Assembly: GCF_004792695.1 (NCBI RefSeq)
Contig: NZ_SRXU01000009.1
Coordinates: 91,070-155,069 of the forward strand
From: Sphingomonas naasensis
Lineage (GTDB): Bacteria; Pseudomonadota; Alphaproteobacteria; Sphingomonadales; Sphingomonadaceae
DNA length: 64,000 nt
Direction of reading: 5' to 3'
In this document: positions 33,227 to 40,673 of the stretch, piece after piece
How positions within the stretch are numbered: the stretch's first letter is position 1
How the letters are laid out: every line of letters starts with the position of its first letter
Notes under the pieces: model-generated
Databases searched by the model: none
What the model was told of the DNA's origin: nothing
What the model saw: the letters and a program-made list of their open reading frames with translations, nothing else
Made by a program: the position numbers and the translations under genes

Positions 33227-34416
33227 GGGATCTCGAACAGCCCCGCCGCGCCCATCCCGCCGGCGGTGCACATCGACACCACGACGAAGCGCGCGCCGCG
33301 CCGCCGCCCCTCGATCAGCGCATGGCCGACGAGCCGCGAGCCGGTCATCCCGAACGGATGGCCGATCGCGATCGCGCCGCCATTGACGTTGAGCCTGTCG
33401 GGATCGATGCCCAGCGTGTCGCGGCAATAGAGGCACTGGCTGGCGAACGCCTCGTTGATCTCCCACAGGCCGATGTCGGCGACGGTCAGCCCGGCGCGGG
33501 CAAGCAACTTTGGCACCGCGAAGACCGGGCCTATCCCCATCTCGTCGGGCGCGCAGCCGGCGACCTGGAAGCCGCGATAGATGCCGAGGATGTCCTTGCC
33601 CTCGACCTCGGCGGTGGCGCGATCCATCAGGATCTGCGCGGCCGCCCCGTCGGAGAGCTGGCTGGCGTTGCCGGCAGTGACGTTGCGGCCGTGCTGGACG
33701 AAGGCGCCGTCCTTCCAGACGGTCTTTAGGCCTGCCAGCGCCTCGGCGGTGGTGCCCGGGCGGATGCCTTCGTCGCGGGTGACGGTCACTGTCTCGCTGC
33801 CGGTGCGGTTGCCTTCCTTGTCGAACAGCGCCTTCTCGACGGTGATCGGCGCGATCTCGGCGTCGAAGGCGCCGCGCTCGAGCGCCGCCGCGGCGCGCTG
33901 CTGGCTGGTCGCGGCGAAAAGATCCTGCGCCTCGCGGCTGATCCCGTAGCGCTCGGCGACGATCTCGGCGGTCTCGATCATCGGGATATAGGCCGCCGCA
34001 ACCTGCTCGATCACCGAGCGGTTCACCACGCGCGGCGCGTTCTTCATCGTCAGGCTGATCGACTCCATGCCCCCGGCGAGCGCGACGTCGATCTCGTCGG
34101 TCATGATCGATCGTGCCGCCAGCGCGATCGCGGTCAGCCCCGAGCCGCATTTCCGATCGAGGCTGAAGGCGGGAACGCTATCGGGAATGCCCGCGGCGAA
34201 CAGCGCGAGCCGCGCCATGTTGCCGCCCTGCGTCCCCCATTGATTGCCCATGCCATAGAACACGTCGTCGATCCGTGCCGGATCGATCCCGGCGCGCTCG
34301 ATCGCCGCGTTCATCACGTGCGCAGCGAGTATCGGTGCCTCGGTATCGTTGAAATAGCCGCGGACGGCCTTGCCGACACCGGTCCGCGCCGTGGAAACAA
34401 TGGCAGCCTCTCGCAT
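33223..34416 (-). CDS. Acetyl-CoA C-acyltransferase (thiolase)
   Basis: A 397-residue thiolase that cleaves or forms 3-ketoacyl-CoA. The nucleophilic cysteine is in FSLDRKCGSGLTAIALA, the active-site histidine in AIAIGHPFGMTGSRLVGHAL and the second cysteine in VVSMCTAGGMGAAGLFE. Whether it acts in degradation or in acetoacetyl-CoA synthesis cannot be decided. The enoyl-CoA hydratase gene lies upstream on the same strand after about 65 bases, which suits fatty-acid or branched-chain acyl-CoA breakdown. Confidence 0.94.
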   Translation of the reverse strand: MREAAIVSTARTGVGKAVRGYFNDTEAPILAAHVMNAAIERAGIDPARIDDVFYGMGNQWGTQGGNMARLALFAAGIPDSVPAFSLDRKCGSGLTAIALAARSIMTDEIDVALAGGMESISLTMKNAPRVVNRSVIEQVAAAYIPMIETAEIVAERYGISREAQDLFAATSQQRAAAALERGAFDAEIAPITVEKALFDKEGNRTGSETVTVTRDEGIRPGTTAEALAGLKTVWKDGAFVQHGRNVTAGNASQLSDGAAAQILMDRATAEVEGKDILGIYRGFQVAGCAPDEMGIGPVFAVPKLLARAGLTVADIGLWEINEAFASQCLYCRDTLGIDPDRLNVNGGAIAIGHPFGMTGSRLVGHALIEGRRRGARFVVVSMCTAGGMGAAGLFEIP

Positions 34417-34483
34417 GCAGGACTCGCTTTTCGAGTTTCGGGTATGGTTGTCTGTCTAGAGCCGTCTCCCCTGATTGCAAGAC

Positions 34484-35263
34484 TCAGTCGGTAAAGCGCG
34501 GTGCCCGCTTCTGCATATTGGCCATCACCGCCTCGATCTGGTTGGGCGAGCGTAGCAATCCCGCCTGCGCAACGCTTTCGCCGACCAGAATCGCGGCCGC
34601 CCCGCCCTCGAGATTGGCCAGCTGCTTGGCCGCGCGGATCGCATCGGGGTTGCGCCCCGCGATCGCGCGCGCGAGCGCCATCGCCTCGGCCTGCGGATCC
34701 TCGGCGATCCGGGTGACGAACCCGAGCGCCCGCGCTTCCTCCGCCCCGAACTCGCGCGCGGTGTAGACCAGCTCGCGCAGCGCATCGTCGCGCACGGTGC
34801 CGCGCCACAGCGCGAAGCCGGCCATATCGGGGACGATGCCCCATTTCATCTCCATCACCGACAGCCGCGCATCGGGCGCCGCGATCCGTATGTCCGCGCC
34901 GCTGGCGATCTGCAGCCCGCCGCCGAACGCCACGCCGTGCACCGCCGCGATCACCGGCACCGCCAGGCTGCGCCAGCCCCACGCGACTTGCTGGAAATCA
35001 TTGGCGAGCCCGTGGGTGCGCGCCGCCAGATCGACGCCCGATCCGCCGCTCGCCATGCTCGCCATGTCGAGCCCCGCGCAAAAGCCGCGGCCTTCGCCGG
35101 AGAGCACCACCGCGCGCAGCCCGGGCATCTCGGCCAGCCGGGCGATCGCGTCGATCAGGCCGGCGAACATCGCCGGATCGAGCGCATTGAGCTTGTCGGG
35201 CCGGGCCAGCCGGACCTCGGCGACATGGTCTGCGAATGCGATGGTGACGCGCTGCTCGGCCAT
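34484..35263 (-). CDS. Enoyl-CoA hydratase/isomerase (crotonase family)
   Basis: A 259-residue crotonase-fold protein: EVRLARPDKLNALDPAMFAGLIDAI, VVLSGEGRGFCAGLDMASM (first oxyanion region) and VIAAVHGVAFGGGLQIASGADIRIAAPDARLSVMEMKWGIVPDMAG. One usual catalytic glutamate is replaced in part by the EMKWGIVPD segment, so the exact reaction (hydratase or isomerase) is open. It is followed by the thiolase on the same strand and preceded, after 36 bases, by the broken response-regulator gene. Confidence 0.92.
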   Translation of the reverse strand: MAEQRVTIAFADHVAEVRLARPDKLNALDPAMFAGLIDAIARLAEMPGLRAVVLSGEGRGFCAGLDMASMASGGSGVDLAARTHGLANDFQQVAWGWRSLAVPVIAAVHGVAFGGGLQIASGADIRIAAPDARLSVMEMKWGIVPDMAGFALWRGTVRDDALRELVYTAREFGAEEARALGFVTRIAEDPQAEAMALARAIAGRNPDAIRAAKQLANLEGGAAAILVGESVAQAGLLRSPNQIEAVMANMQKRAPRFTD

Positions 35264-35299
35264 TTTCGGGTTCCTCTTCTCGGGCCATGCTAGCCCAGA

Positions 35300-35943
35300 T
35301 CACGGCTGCGGGTCAGCCCGTGCGATCAGCCGATAGCCGCGCCCCTTGTCGGTCACCAGCATCGGCGCCGCGAAGCCGCGATCGAGTTTGGCGCGCAAAC
35401 GCGAGACATGGACCTCGACGACATTGGTTCCCGGATCGAAGCGCAAACCCCAGACCGCTGCGAGCAGCTCCTCGCGCGCGATGCTGCGCCCGGCCGAGCG
35501 CGCGAGGTGGAGCAGCAGGGCATATTCGCGCGGCAACAGCGCGATCGCGCGGCCCTCCCGCTCCACCCGCCGTTCGACGGGATCGATCCGGAGGTCGCCC
35601 AGCGTCACCGCCGGCACACGCGGAGCCGCGCGGCAAGCCGGGCGACGATCTCGCCCGGGCAGGCGGGCAGCGTCACGGCGTCGTCGGCGCCCGCGTCCAA
35701 CGCGCTCTCGACGCTGGCCCCGCAATCGCGCGCGAGCACCAGCAGCAACGCGCCGTGCCAGCCTTGCCCGCGCACCATCGCGACGCACGCCGCGGCGTCG
35801 CGGCCGTCGAGCGCGATGATCGCCGCCTGCGCGCCGCTCGGCCCCAGCGCGGTCGCCGCGATCGGGAGCAGGGCAAGGCCGCGCGCATCCGCCGCCCGCC
35901 GGAGATCGGGCAAGTCGAGTGCGCATGCGACAATTCCCGCCAC
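35300..35943 (-). pseudogene. OmpR-class response regulator with degenerate receiver, frameshifted between domains
   Basis: Two frames make one regulator of about 213 residues. From GTG 35943, frame one encodes a receiver-like domain (AAIIALDGRDAAACV ... ALDAGADDAVTLPACPGEIVARLAARLR) that ends at a stop near 35605. Frame two resumes with PAVTLGDLRIDPVERRVERE and a full PhoB/OmpR winged helix (LLPREYALLLHLARSAG, VWGLRFDPGTNVVEVHVSRLRAKL, TDKGRGYRLIA), ending at 35300. Removing one TG from the GTGTG at 35615-35619 restores a single frame. The receiver lacks the usual acidic pair near its start and the conserved Lys-Pro (here TLPA), so ordinary phosphorylation looks unlikely. It follows the cupin-like gene on the same strand. 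Confidence 0.7.
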
Positions 35944-35985
35944 CGCACGAACCTAGCGCGCTATTCAGCCGATTCGGACGAAAAC

Positions 35986-36002
35986 ATCTCCGTTACGGAG
36001 CT
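35986..36002 (-). terminator. Weak hairpin at the end of the cupin-like gene
   Basis: CTCCG-TTA-CGGAG (35988-36000) puts the TAA stop codon of the cupin-like gene in the loop of a 5-bp stem. On the minus strand it is followed by ATGTTTTC. It could weakly attenuate transcription into the regulator gene. The stem is short, so I hold this loosely. Confidence 0.3.
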
Positions 36003-36883
36003 GTCCGCGCTGCCAGCCGCAACCGGGCCTGGCCGGCGAGGCCTGCCCGCGGCGAGGCGGCGGCGCGTTCGAGCAAGGCCTCCGCATCGGCCGGCATCGC
36101 CGAGACCAGCGCGTCGAGCGCGGTCAGCCGCATGCGATCGCAGGGATGCCGGGCAAGAAATGCGGCGGCGAGATCCTGGCCATTGCCGACATGCACCGCA
36201 ATCGCGAGCAGCGCCTCGGCGGCGGTGCAGGTCAGGCCCTCGGCGATCGTGCCGCGGCGGATGTCGAACCGATATTGATCGAGCCAGGGCTGGGCCGGAT
36301 CGGCGCCGAGAATGTTGAGCGACACCGAGAATGCGTCAGGCGGCAGCTGGAGGTGCACGTCGCGGCGCATCCGGTAGAGCATCAGCTTGCCCGGCTCGAG
36401 CCGCGAATGCTCGACGAAGCGCAGCCCGGCATGCTCACCCGGCAACCCGGTCACCGCGGCCACGTCATATTCGAAATAGTCGCTCCAATAGCCGGGCCCG
36501 ACATAGCCATAGGTGAGGAACGGAAAATTGTGATCGTGCGGCAAGTCGTAGAAAAAGGCGGCGGCGCCGCTGGCGCGCACCGTCGGATCGGCGCGCGCCG
36601 GCCAGAAATTGGCGCGTAGCACATAGCGGCCATTGGGCGGGCGCAGCAGGAAGACCTGCGCGCCATAGCCGTTTCCGCGATGCTGGCCCTCGCATCGGCC
36701 CTTGAGCTCCTCGATCGCGAGATCGGCGAGAAAGTCGCGGTTGCGCCCCAACCGGGCGAGCAGCGGGCCGAGCGCCGCGAAAGCATCCTCGTCGCGGACG
36801 TCGACCGGGGCGGCGTCGAGCGCCTCGACCAGATCGTCGAGCCCGATCGCGTCGCCGGCACCGGGATCGATCAACCGGGGCAT
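35993..36883 (-). CDS. Unrecognised cupin-like protein with C-terminal HEAT-like helices
   Basis: A 296-residue cytoplasmic protein of no family I can name. The N-terminal ~65 residues look helical. The middle has a cupin-like pattern: HDHNF at residues 116-120 (possible metal ligands His116 and His118), then TYGYVGPGYWSDYFEYD and LEPGKLMLYRMRRDVHLQLPP with His177. The last ~80 residues are helical and repeat-like (DRMRLTALDALVSAMPADAEALLERAAASPRAG). ATG 36883 overlaps the end of the upstream 321-residue gene by 13 bases. It may be an iron enzyme; a modification role on the upstream 52-residue peptide is speculation. Confidence 0.75.
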   Translation of the reverse strand: MPRLIDPGAGDAIGLDDLVEALDAAPVDVRDEDAFAALGPLLARLGRNRDFLADLAIEELKGRCEGQHRGNGYGAQVFLLRPPNGRYVLRANFWPARADPTVRASGAAAFFYDLPHDHNFPFLTYGYVGPGYWSDYFEYDVAAVTGLPGEHAGLRFVEHSRLEPGKLMLYRMRRDVHLQLPPDAFSVSLNILGADPAQPWLDQYRFDIRRGTIAEGLTCTAAEALLAIAVHVGNGQDLAAAFLARHPCDRMRLTALDALVSAMPADAEALLERAAASPRAGLAGQARLRLAARTAP

Positions 36884-37836
36884 CGCGCCGCCTCGGCAAG
36901 GCGTTGCGCCACCACCGGCAGCATGCGCGTGGCGGCGGCGCGAACCTCGGCATGCGCATCGCTGCGCGCCATCGTCGCGAGACGGGGCAGCGCAGCGGCG
37001 GCGTCGAGCGCCAGCCATTCGCGCATCGCCGCCCAGCGCAGATGGAATTGCGGTGCCTCGGTCGCGGCGGCAAAGCAGGGCGATGCGTCGGTCCGTCCGG
37101 CGACGCGTAGCAGGTGCAGCAGCATCCCGATGCGCGACGGCCGGTCGTCGCCATCGCCGACGCGGAGCAGCGCCCGGCTGGCGCGGTCATATTCGCGCAG
37201 CAGCGGCGCGGCGCCCGCGCGGATCGTCGCGACCAGCGTGACCACGTCGCCGGCGGCGTCGCGGATCAATTGCGCCTCGCGCCGGCCATCGGTCCGGTGC
37301 AGCATCCCGTCGCGCAGCGCGATCGGTTCGAGCGCCGTGCACTGCGGAGCCTCGTCGGCGCGAAACTGCGCGTCGATCGGTTCGGCCCACCACCGCGCCA
37401 GATGGGCGCCACCGGCACGGATCGTCCGGGTGATCGAAACGCGGCCGGTGAAGACGATGGTCGCCGGCGGCGGCAGCGCCGCCATTGCCGAAGCGCGCGT
37501 GACGCTCGCCGCGATCGACGCTGCCGGGCAGTCGAAAAGCACTGCGCCGATCCGCAGCGCGTCGCGATGCACCTTGAACGGCGGCTCGAAGAAAGGATCG
37601 CCGGCGAGCGCGGTCACCAGCGGCGCGAGCAGCGCCTCGACCCAACCGCCATCCGCCAGCAGCGCTTCTGCGCGCGCCGTGGCAGCCTCGGGCGCGCCGG
37701 CAGGATTGTCCGGGCCCGGGCAACCGGCGAAAGCGTCCGTCGCGGCGCGGTACGCGGCGCTGGTGCGCCACGCCGCGTTCGTTCGGGCCGAGCGTTCGCG
37801 GGCCGCGAGGAGCGCGGCGCAGATCGTCGCGTCCAT
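36871..37836 (-). CDS. Unrecognised protein, possible non-catalytic paralogue of the cupin-like neighbour
   Basis: A 321-residue protein of unknown family. The N-terminal third is helical (CAALLAARERSARTNAAWRTSAAYRAATDAFAG). The centre seems beta-rich (FKVHRDALRIGAVLFDCPA, ATIVFTGRVSITRTIRAGGAHLARWW, DVVTLVATIRAGAAPLLREYD). The C-terminus has HEAT-like helices (LRWAAMREWLALDAAAALPRLATMARSDAHAEVRAAATRMLP). The same order of parts is seen in the next gene, but the HDH motif is absent. ATG 37836 lies 14 bases after the 52-residue peptide gene and overlaps the cupin-like gene at its end. Confidence 0.72.
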   Translation of the reverse strand: MDATICAALLAARERSARTNAAWRTSAAYRAATDAFAGCPGPDNPAGAPEAATARAEALLADGGWVEALLAPLVTALAGDPFFEPPFKVHRDALRIGAVLFDCPAASIAASVTRASAMAALPPPATIVFTGRVSITRTIRAGGAHLARWWAEPIDAQFRADEAPQCTALEPIALRDGMLHRTDGRREAQLIRDAAGDVVTLVATIRAGAAPLLREYDRASRALLRVGDGDDRPSRIGMLLHLLRVAGRTDASPCFAAATEAPQFHLRWAAMREWLALDAAAALPRLATMARSDAHAEVRAAATRMLPVVAQRLAEAARCPG

Positions 37837-37850
37837 GCCGCGCGCTCCGG

Positions 37851-38009
37851 TCAGCCCGGCACGATCTCGTAGATCAGCACGGCGATCCCGACGAGCAGCT
37901 CGAAAAGATCGTCGGCGCTCGCCATCTCCGCGACGCGCACCGCGCCGTGCACCGCCACTTGCGTCCCCAGCTCGACGATCTCGCCGGGATCGATTTGCAC
38001 CAGCCCCAT
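37851..38009 (-). CDS. 52-residue peptide, first gene of the cupin/HEAT cassette
   Basis: A small gene with a strong GGAGG 8 bases before ATG 38007-38009. The peptide begins MGLVQIDPGEIVELGTQVAV, continues through an alanine-rich acidic middle (VAEMASADD) and ends in a hydrophobic tail (LFELLVGIAVLIYEIVPG). It has no cysteine. The tail could be a membrane or packing helix, or the core of a modified peptide. It lies 14 bases before the 321-residue gene. I do not recognise the family; coding status rests on the ribosome site, spacing and operon position. Confidence 0.65.
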   Translation of the reverse strand: MGLVQIDPGEIVELGTQVAVHGAVRVAEMASADDLFELLVGIAVLIYEIVPG

Positions 38010-38071
38010 CTGCTCTGCCTCCGCCAAACAAGTCCCGCCACGAGGCTAGCGCGGGGCCGCTCCCGGCGCAC

Positions 38072-38087
38072 ATTACAACGCTGTAAT
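38072..38087. promoter_or_regulatory. Inverted repeat in the divergent spacer of the peptide cassette
   Basis: ATTACA-ACGC-TGTAAT, a perfect 6+6 inverted repeat, lies 63 bases upstream of the peptide start and 54 bases upstream of the divergent thioesterase start. It is AT-rich against a very GC-rich background, so it stands out. It may be an operator for the cassette's winged-helix regulator or for another factor. The position makes it able to control both directions. Confidence 0.5.
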
Positions 38088-38140
38088 CGCCGGGATCCCG
38101 CGGGTTTGCGCGCTGCCCCTGCGCGCGCTAGGGCGAGGGG

Positions 38141-38590
38141 ATGAGCGATAGCGAGACGCCGGCCGGGCGCGCGTTCGATCCCAGGCGCCTGTTCGGCGGC
38201 CGCTTCGGCGGGCACGGCGGCAGGCTGGGGATCGTCTATCACGACCATGGTGAAGACTGGGCCGAGCTGGCCTTGCCCTATCACCCCGATCTGATCGGCG
38301 ATCCGGCGTCGGGCGTGCTCGCCTCGGGGCCGATTCTCGCGTTGATGGACATGGCGACGAGCGTCGGCGTCTGGCTCAAGCTCGACGCGTTCAAGGGGCA
38401 TGCGACGCTCGATCTGCGCATCGACTATCTCCGCCCCGCGCGGCCCGGGCGGACGGTGATCGGCCGCGGCGAATGCTATCGGATCACGCGTTCGATCGCC
38501 TTTGTCCGCGGGCAGGCGCATGACGGCGACCCGAACGATCCGCTCGCGCATGTCGCGGGGACGTTCATGGCGGTGGAGGGCTATTGGTGA
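38141..38590 (+). CDS. PaaI-type hot-dog thioesterase 1
   Basis: A 149-residue hot-dog-fold protein of the PaaI/acyl-CoA thioesterase group: GRLGIVYHDHGEDWAELALPYHPDLIGDPASGVLASGPILALMDMATSVGVWLKL and the second strand-helix ATLDLRIDYLRPARPGRTVIGRGECYRITRSIAFVRG. The usual HGG is replaced by ASGP, so the catalytic surface differs from classical PaaI. The stop overlaps the next thioesterase gene (GTGA), suggesting a heteromeric pair. Confidence 0.87.
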   Translation: MSDSETPAGRAFDPRRLFGGRFGGHGGRLGIVYHDHGEDWAELALPYHPDLIGDPASGVLASGPILALMDMATSVGVWLKLDAFKGHATLDLRIDYLRPARPGRTVIGRGECYRITRSIAFVRGQAHDGDPNDPLAHVAGTFMAVEGYW

Positions 38591-38958
38591 TTCCCTATGC
38601 CGAACTGCTCGGGCTCAGCGTCGAGCCCGGCGAGACCGCGCCGACCTATGTGATGCCCTTCGCGGTCGACGTGATCGGCCGCCCCGGCTTTCTCCATGGC
38701 GGGGCGATCGGCGGGCTGCTCGAAATGGCCGCGGTCGGCGCGCTCAAGCAGGCGCTTGCCGACGAGGGCGCGGTGCGGATCAAACCGATCAACCTGACCG
38801 TCGACTATATGCGCGGCGGCCGCGACAAGCCGACCCGCGCCCGCGGAACGGTCACGAGGCTCGGCACACGCGTCGCCAATGTCGAGGCGGTGGCGTGGCA
38901 GGACGAGCCCGATCGGCCGATCGCCGCGGCGCGGATGAACTATCTGATCGTGCGCTGA
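38587..38958 (+). CDS. PaaI-type hot-dog thioesterase 2
   Basis: A 123-residue hot-dog protein with a complete PaaI motif: VDVIGRPGFLHGGAIGGLLEMAAVGAL (His-Gly-Gly) and INLTVDYMRGGRDKPTRARGTVTRLG. I use GTG 38587, which overlaps the stop of thioesterase 1 by 4 bases; TTG 38584 is also possible. Together the two proteins could form a mixed oligomer, a pattern known for tandem hot-dog genes. The acyl-CoA substrate is not predictable. Confidence 0.87.
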   Translation: MIPYAELLGLSVEPGETAPTYVMPFAVDVIGRPGFLHGGAIGGLLEMAAVGALKQALADEGAVRIKPINLTVDYMRGGRDKPTRARGTVTRLGTRVANVEAVAWQDEPDRPIAAARMNYLIVR

Positions 38959-38962
38959 CCGA

Positions 38963-40105
38963 TCAGTTCGGGGTCAGCTTGAGCAGCCGGCCCTGCGATT
39001 CGCCGCCGTCCTCGAGCAGCCAGAGCGCGCCGTCGGGGCCCTGCTCGACTTCGCGGATGCGCGCGCCCATCGGCCATTGATCGCCCTTCTTCGCGTCGGT
39101 GCCGTTGACGTCGACGCGGACCAGCGACTGGCTCGACAGGCCGCCGATGAACAAGTCCCCCTTCCATTGCGGGAACATGCTGCCCGAATAGACGATCAGC
39201 CCGCCCGGGCTGATCACCGGGTTCCACCAGACCCTGGGCGCCTCGAATCCGTCGCCCGGACTGTGATCGGGGATCGGCCGGCCGTCATAATGATCGCCGT
39301 TCGAGACCTTGGGATAGCCATAGTTGCGGCCCGGCAGGATCAGATTGACCTCGTCGCCGCCCTTGGGGCCCATCTCCTGCTCCCAGAGATTGCCCTGCGC
39401 GTCGAAGGCGATGCCGAGCAGGTTGCGATGGCCGTAGGACCAGATCGCGGGATGGAAGCCCTGCGCGGCGAGCGGATTGCCCGGCGCGGGTTTGCCGTCG
39501 GGCGTGAGCCGCAGCACCTTGCCCAACGTCATCTTCGGATCCTGCGCCGGATCGAACTTCTGGCGTTCGCCATTGGTGAAGAACAGATATTTGCCGTCGG
39601 GCGAGAAGGCGATGCGGCCCGAATAATGGCCGCTACCCTCGACGAAGGGAGTCGCGCGGAACAGTTCGGTGATCCCGGTCAGCGCGGGACGCGCCCCAGG
39701 ATCGCCGGTCAGCGCGCCGCGCACGAGCACGACGCCCTTGCCGCCTTCGCCCGCGGCCGAATAGCTCAGATAGACATGGTGGCTCTTCGCGAAATCGGGG
39801 GCGAGGACGACGTCCATCAGCCCACCTTGGCCGGCCGAATCGACCGGGAAGCTCGCCACCGGCTGCTTCTGCTTGCCGTCGGGCGAGACCAGCAGCAGCG
39901 TCCCCGCCTTCTCGGTGACCAGCATCGATCCGTCGGGGAGGAAGGTCATCGCCCAGGGCGCATCGAAATCGGCGACCGGCGTGACCTTGAACGGCAGCCC
40001 GCCGGCCGGCGCCGCAGGGGTCGCATTGTCCTGCGCCACTGCGTTGGAGCCGGAATTGCACGCGGCGAGCAACACCGCCGGAAGGAGCATGCGGAGCTTA
40101 CGCAT
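38963..40105 (-). CDS. PQQ-dependent sugar (aldose) dehydrogenase-like lipoprotein
   Basis: A 380-residue six-bladed beta-propeller of the soluble glucose/L-sorbosone dehydrogenase family. The N-terminus is a lipoprotein signal with lipobox LLAAC (MRKLRMLLPAVLLAAC), so the enzyme is tethered in the periplasm. Family motifs: DFDAPWAMTFLPDGSMLVTEKAG, GGLMDVVLAPDF, SGRIAFSPDGKYLFFTNGER, WSYGHRNLLGIAFD and WEQEMGPKGGDEVNLI. These residues bind PQQ and calcium in relatives. No pqq genes are in the window, so the cofactor may be made elsewhere or imported. Confidence 0.92.
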   Translation of the reverse strand: MRKLRMLLPAVLLAACNSGSNAVAQDNATPAAPAGGLPFKVTPVADFDAPWAMTFLPDGSMLVTEKAGTLLLVSPDGKQKQPVASFPVDSAGQGGLMDVVLAPDFAKSHHVYLSYSAAGEGGKGVVLVRGALTGDPGARPALTGITELFRATPFVEGSGHYSGRIAFSPDGKYLFFTNGERQKFDPAQDPKMTLGKVLRLTPDGKPAPGNPLAAQGFHPAIWSYGHRNLLGIAFDAQGNLWEQEMGPKGGDEVNLILPGRNYGYPKVSNGDHYDGRPIPDHSPGDGFEAPRVWWNPVISPGGLIVYSGSMFPQWKGDLFIGGLSSQSLVRVDVNGTDAKKGDQWPMGARIREVEQGPDGALWLLEDGGESQGRLLKLTPN

Positions 40106-40246
40106 CGGGAACCCTTTGTTGTTCGCTGGCCGAACCTACATCCCCCAGTTGCGTTCCGCGGTCCAGCCTCGGCGCGCGCATGCCGATCCTTAACCCTTGC
40201 GCGGCTACGCAAGCGCGACGCGACGCGACGAGGGGAGGCGGCGGAC

Positions 40247-40657
40247 ATGCTCGGCAGACTTGCGGCACGGCTGGGGTTCATCCTGTGCCTGGCACTGACG
40301 GTGCGCGGCATCGCCTTCGTCTTCGCGCCGACGCATCCGCAGCCGCCGCGCGTGATCCCCGACGCCACCGCCTTCGCGCCTGGCGATCCGGTGCCGACCA
40401 GCCCCGAGATGCGCCGCGCGATCGAACAGGTGAAGGCGAGCGGTGGGGAATCGAACGGGGCGCAGCTCCATTATGGCCGCGGCGAAGCGAGCGTCACGGT
40501 GACTCCCGAACAGCTCGCCGCGGCGCGGGCGATCGTCCGGCGCGACCGCGAGGCGATCGACCGGCAGATGGCGCAGATCGAGGCCGAGGAGCGCCCCGAC
40601 GCCGTGTCGTTCGAGCCGGGGCAGCCGATGGTCGACCCCAACCCCGACGCGCACTGA
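40247..40657 (+). CDS. Hypothetical membrane-anchored or exported protein
   Basis: A 136-residue protein with an N-terminal hydrophobic segment (LGFILCLALTVRGIAFVFAP) that could be an uncleaved anchor or a signal peptide. The rest is proline-rich, then helical and charged (AARAIVRRDREAIDRQMAQIEAEERPD). I do not recognise a family. ATG 40247 follows a purine-rich GAGGGGAGGCGGCGGA. It is divergent from the sugar dehydrogenase, with about 140 bases between the starts. Confidence 0.7.
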   Translation: MLGRLAARLGFILCLALTVRGIAFVFAPTHPQPPRVIPDATAFAPGDPVPTSPEMRRAIEQVKASGGESNGAQLHYGRGEASVTVTPEQLAAARAIVRRDREAIDRQMAQIEAEERPDAVSFEPGQPMVDPNPDAH

Positions 40658-40673
40658 AGCACGGCCGACGCGC

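Noticed and set aside
40121..40135. GTTC-N7-GAAC as a LexA box upstream of the sugar dehydrogenase
   Set aside because: The alphaproteobacterial LexA box is a direct repeat (GTTC-N7-GTTC). This one is inverted, and no damage-response gene is beside it.
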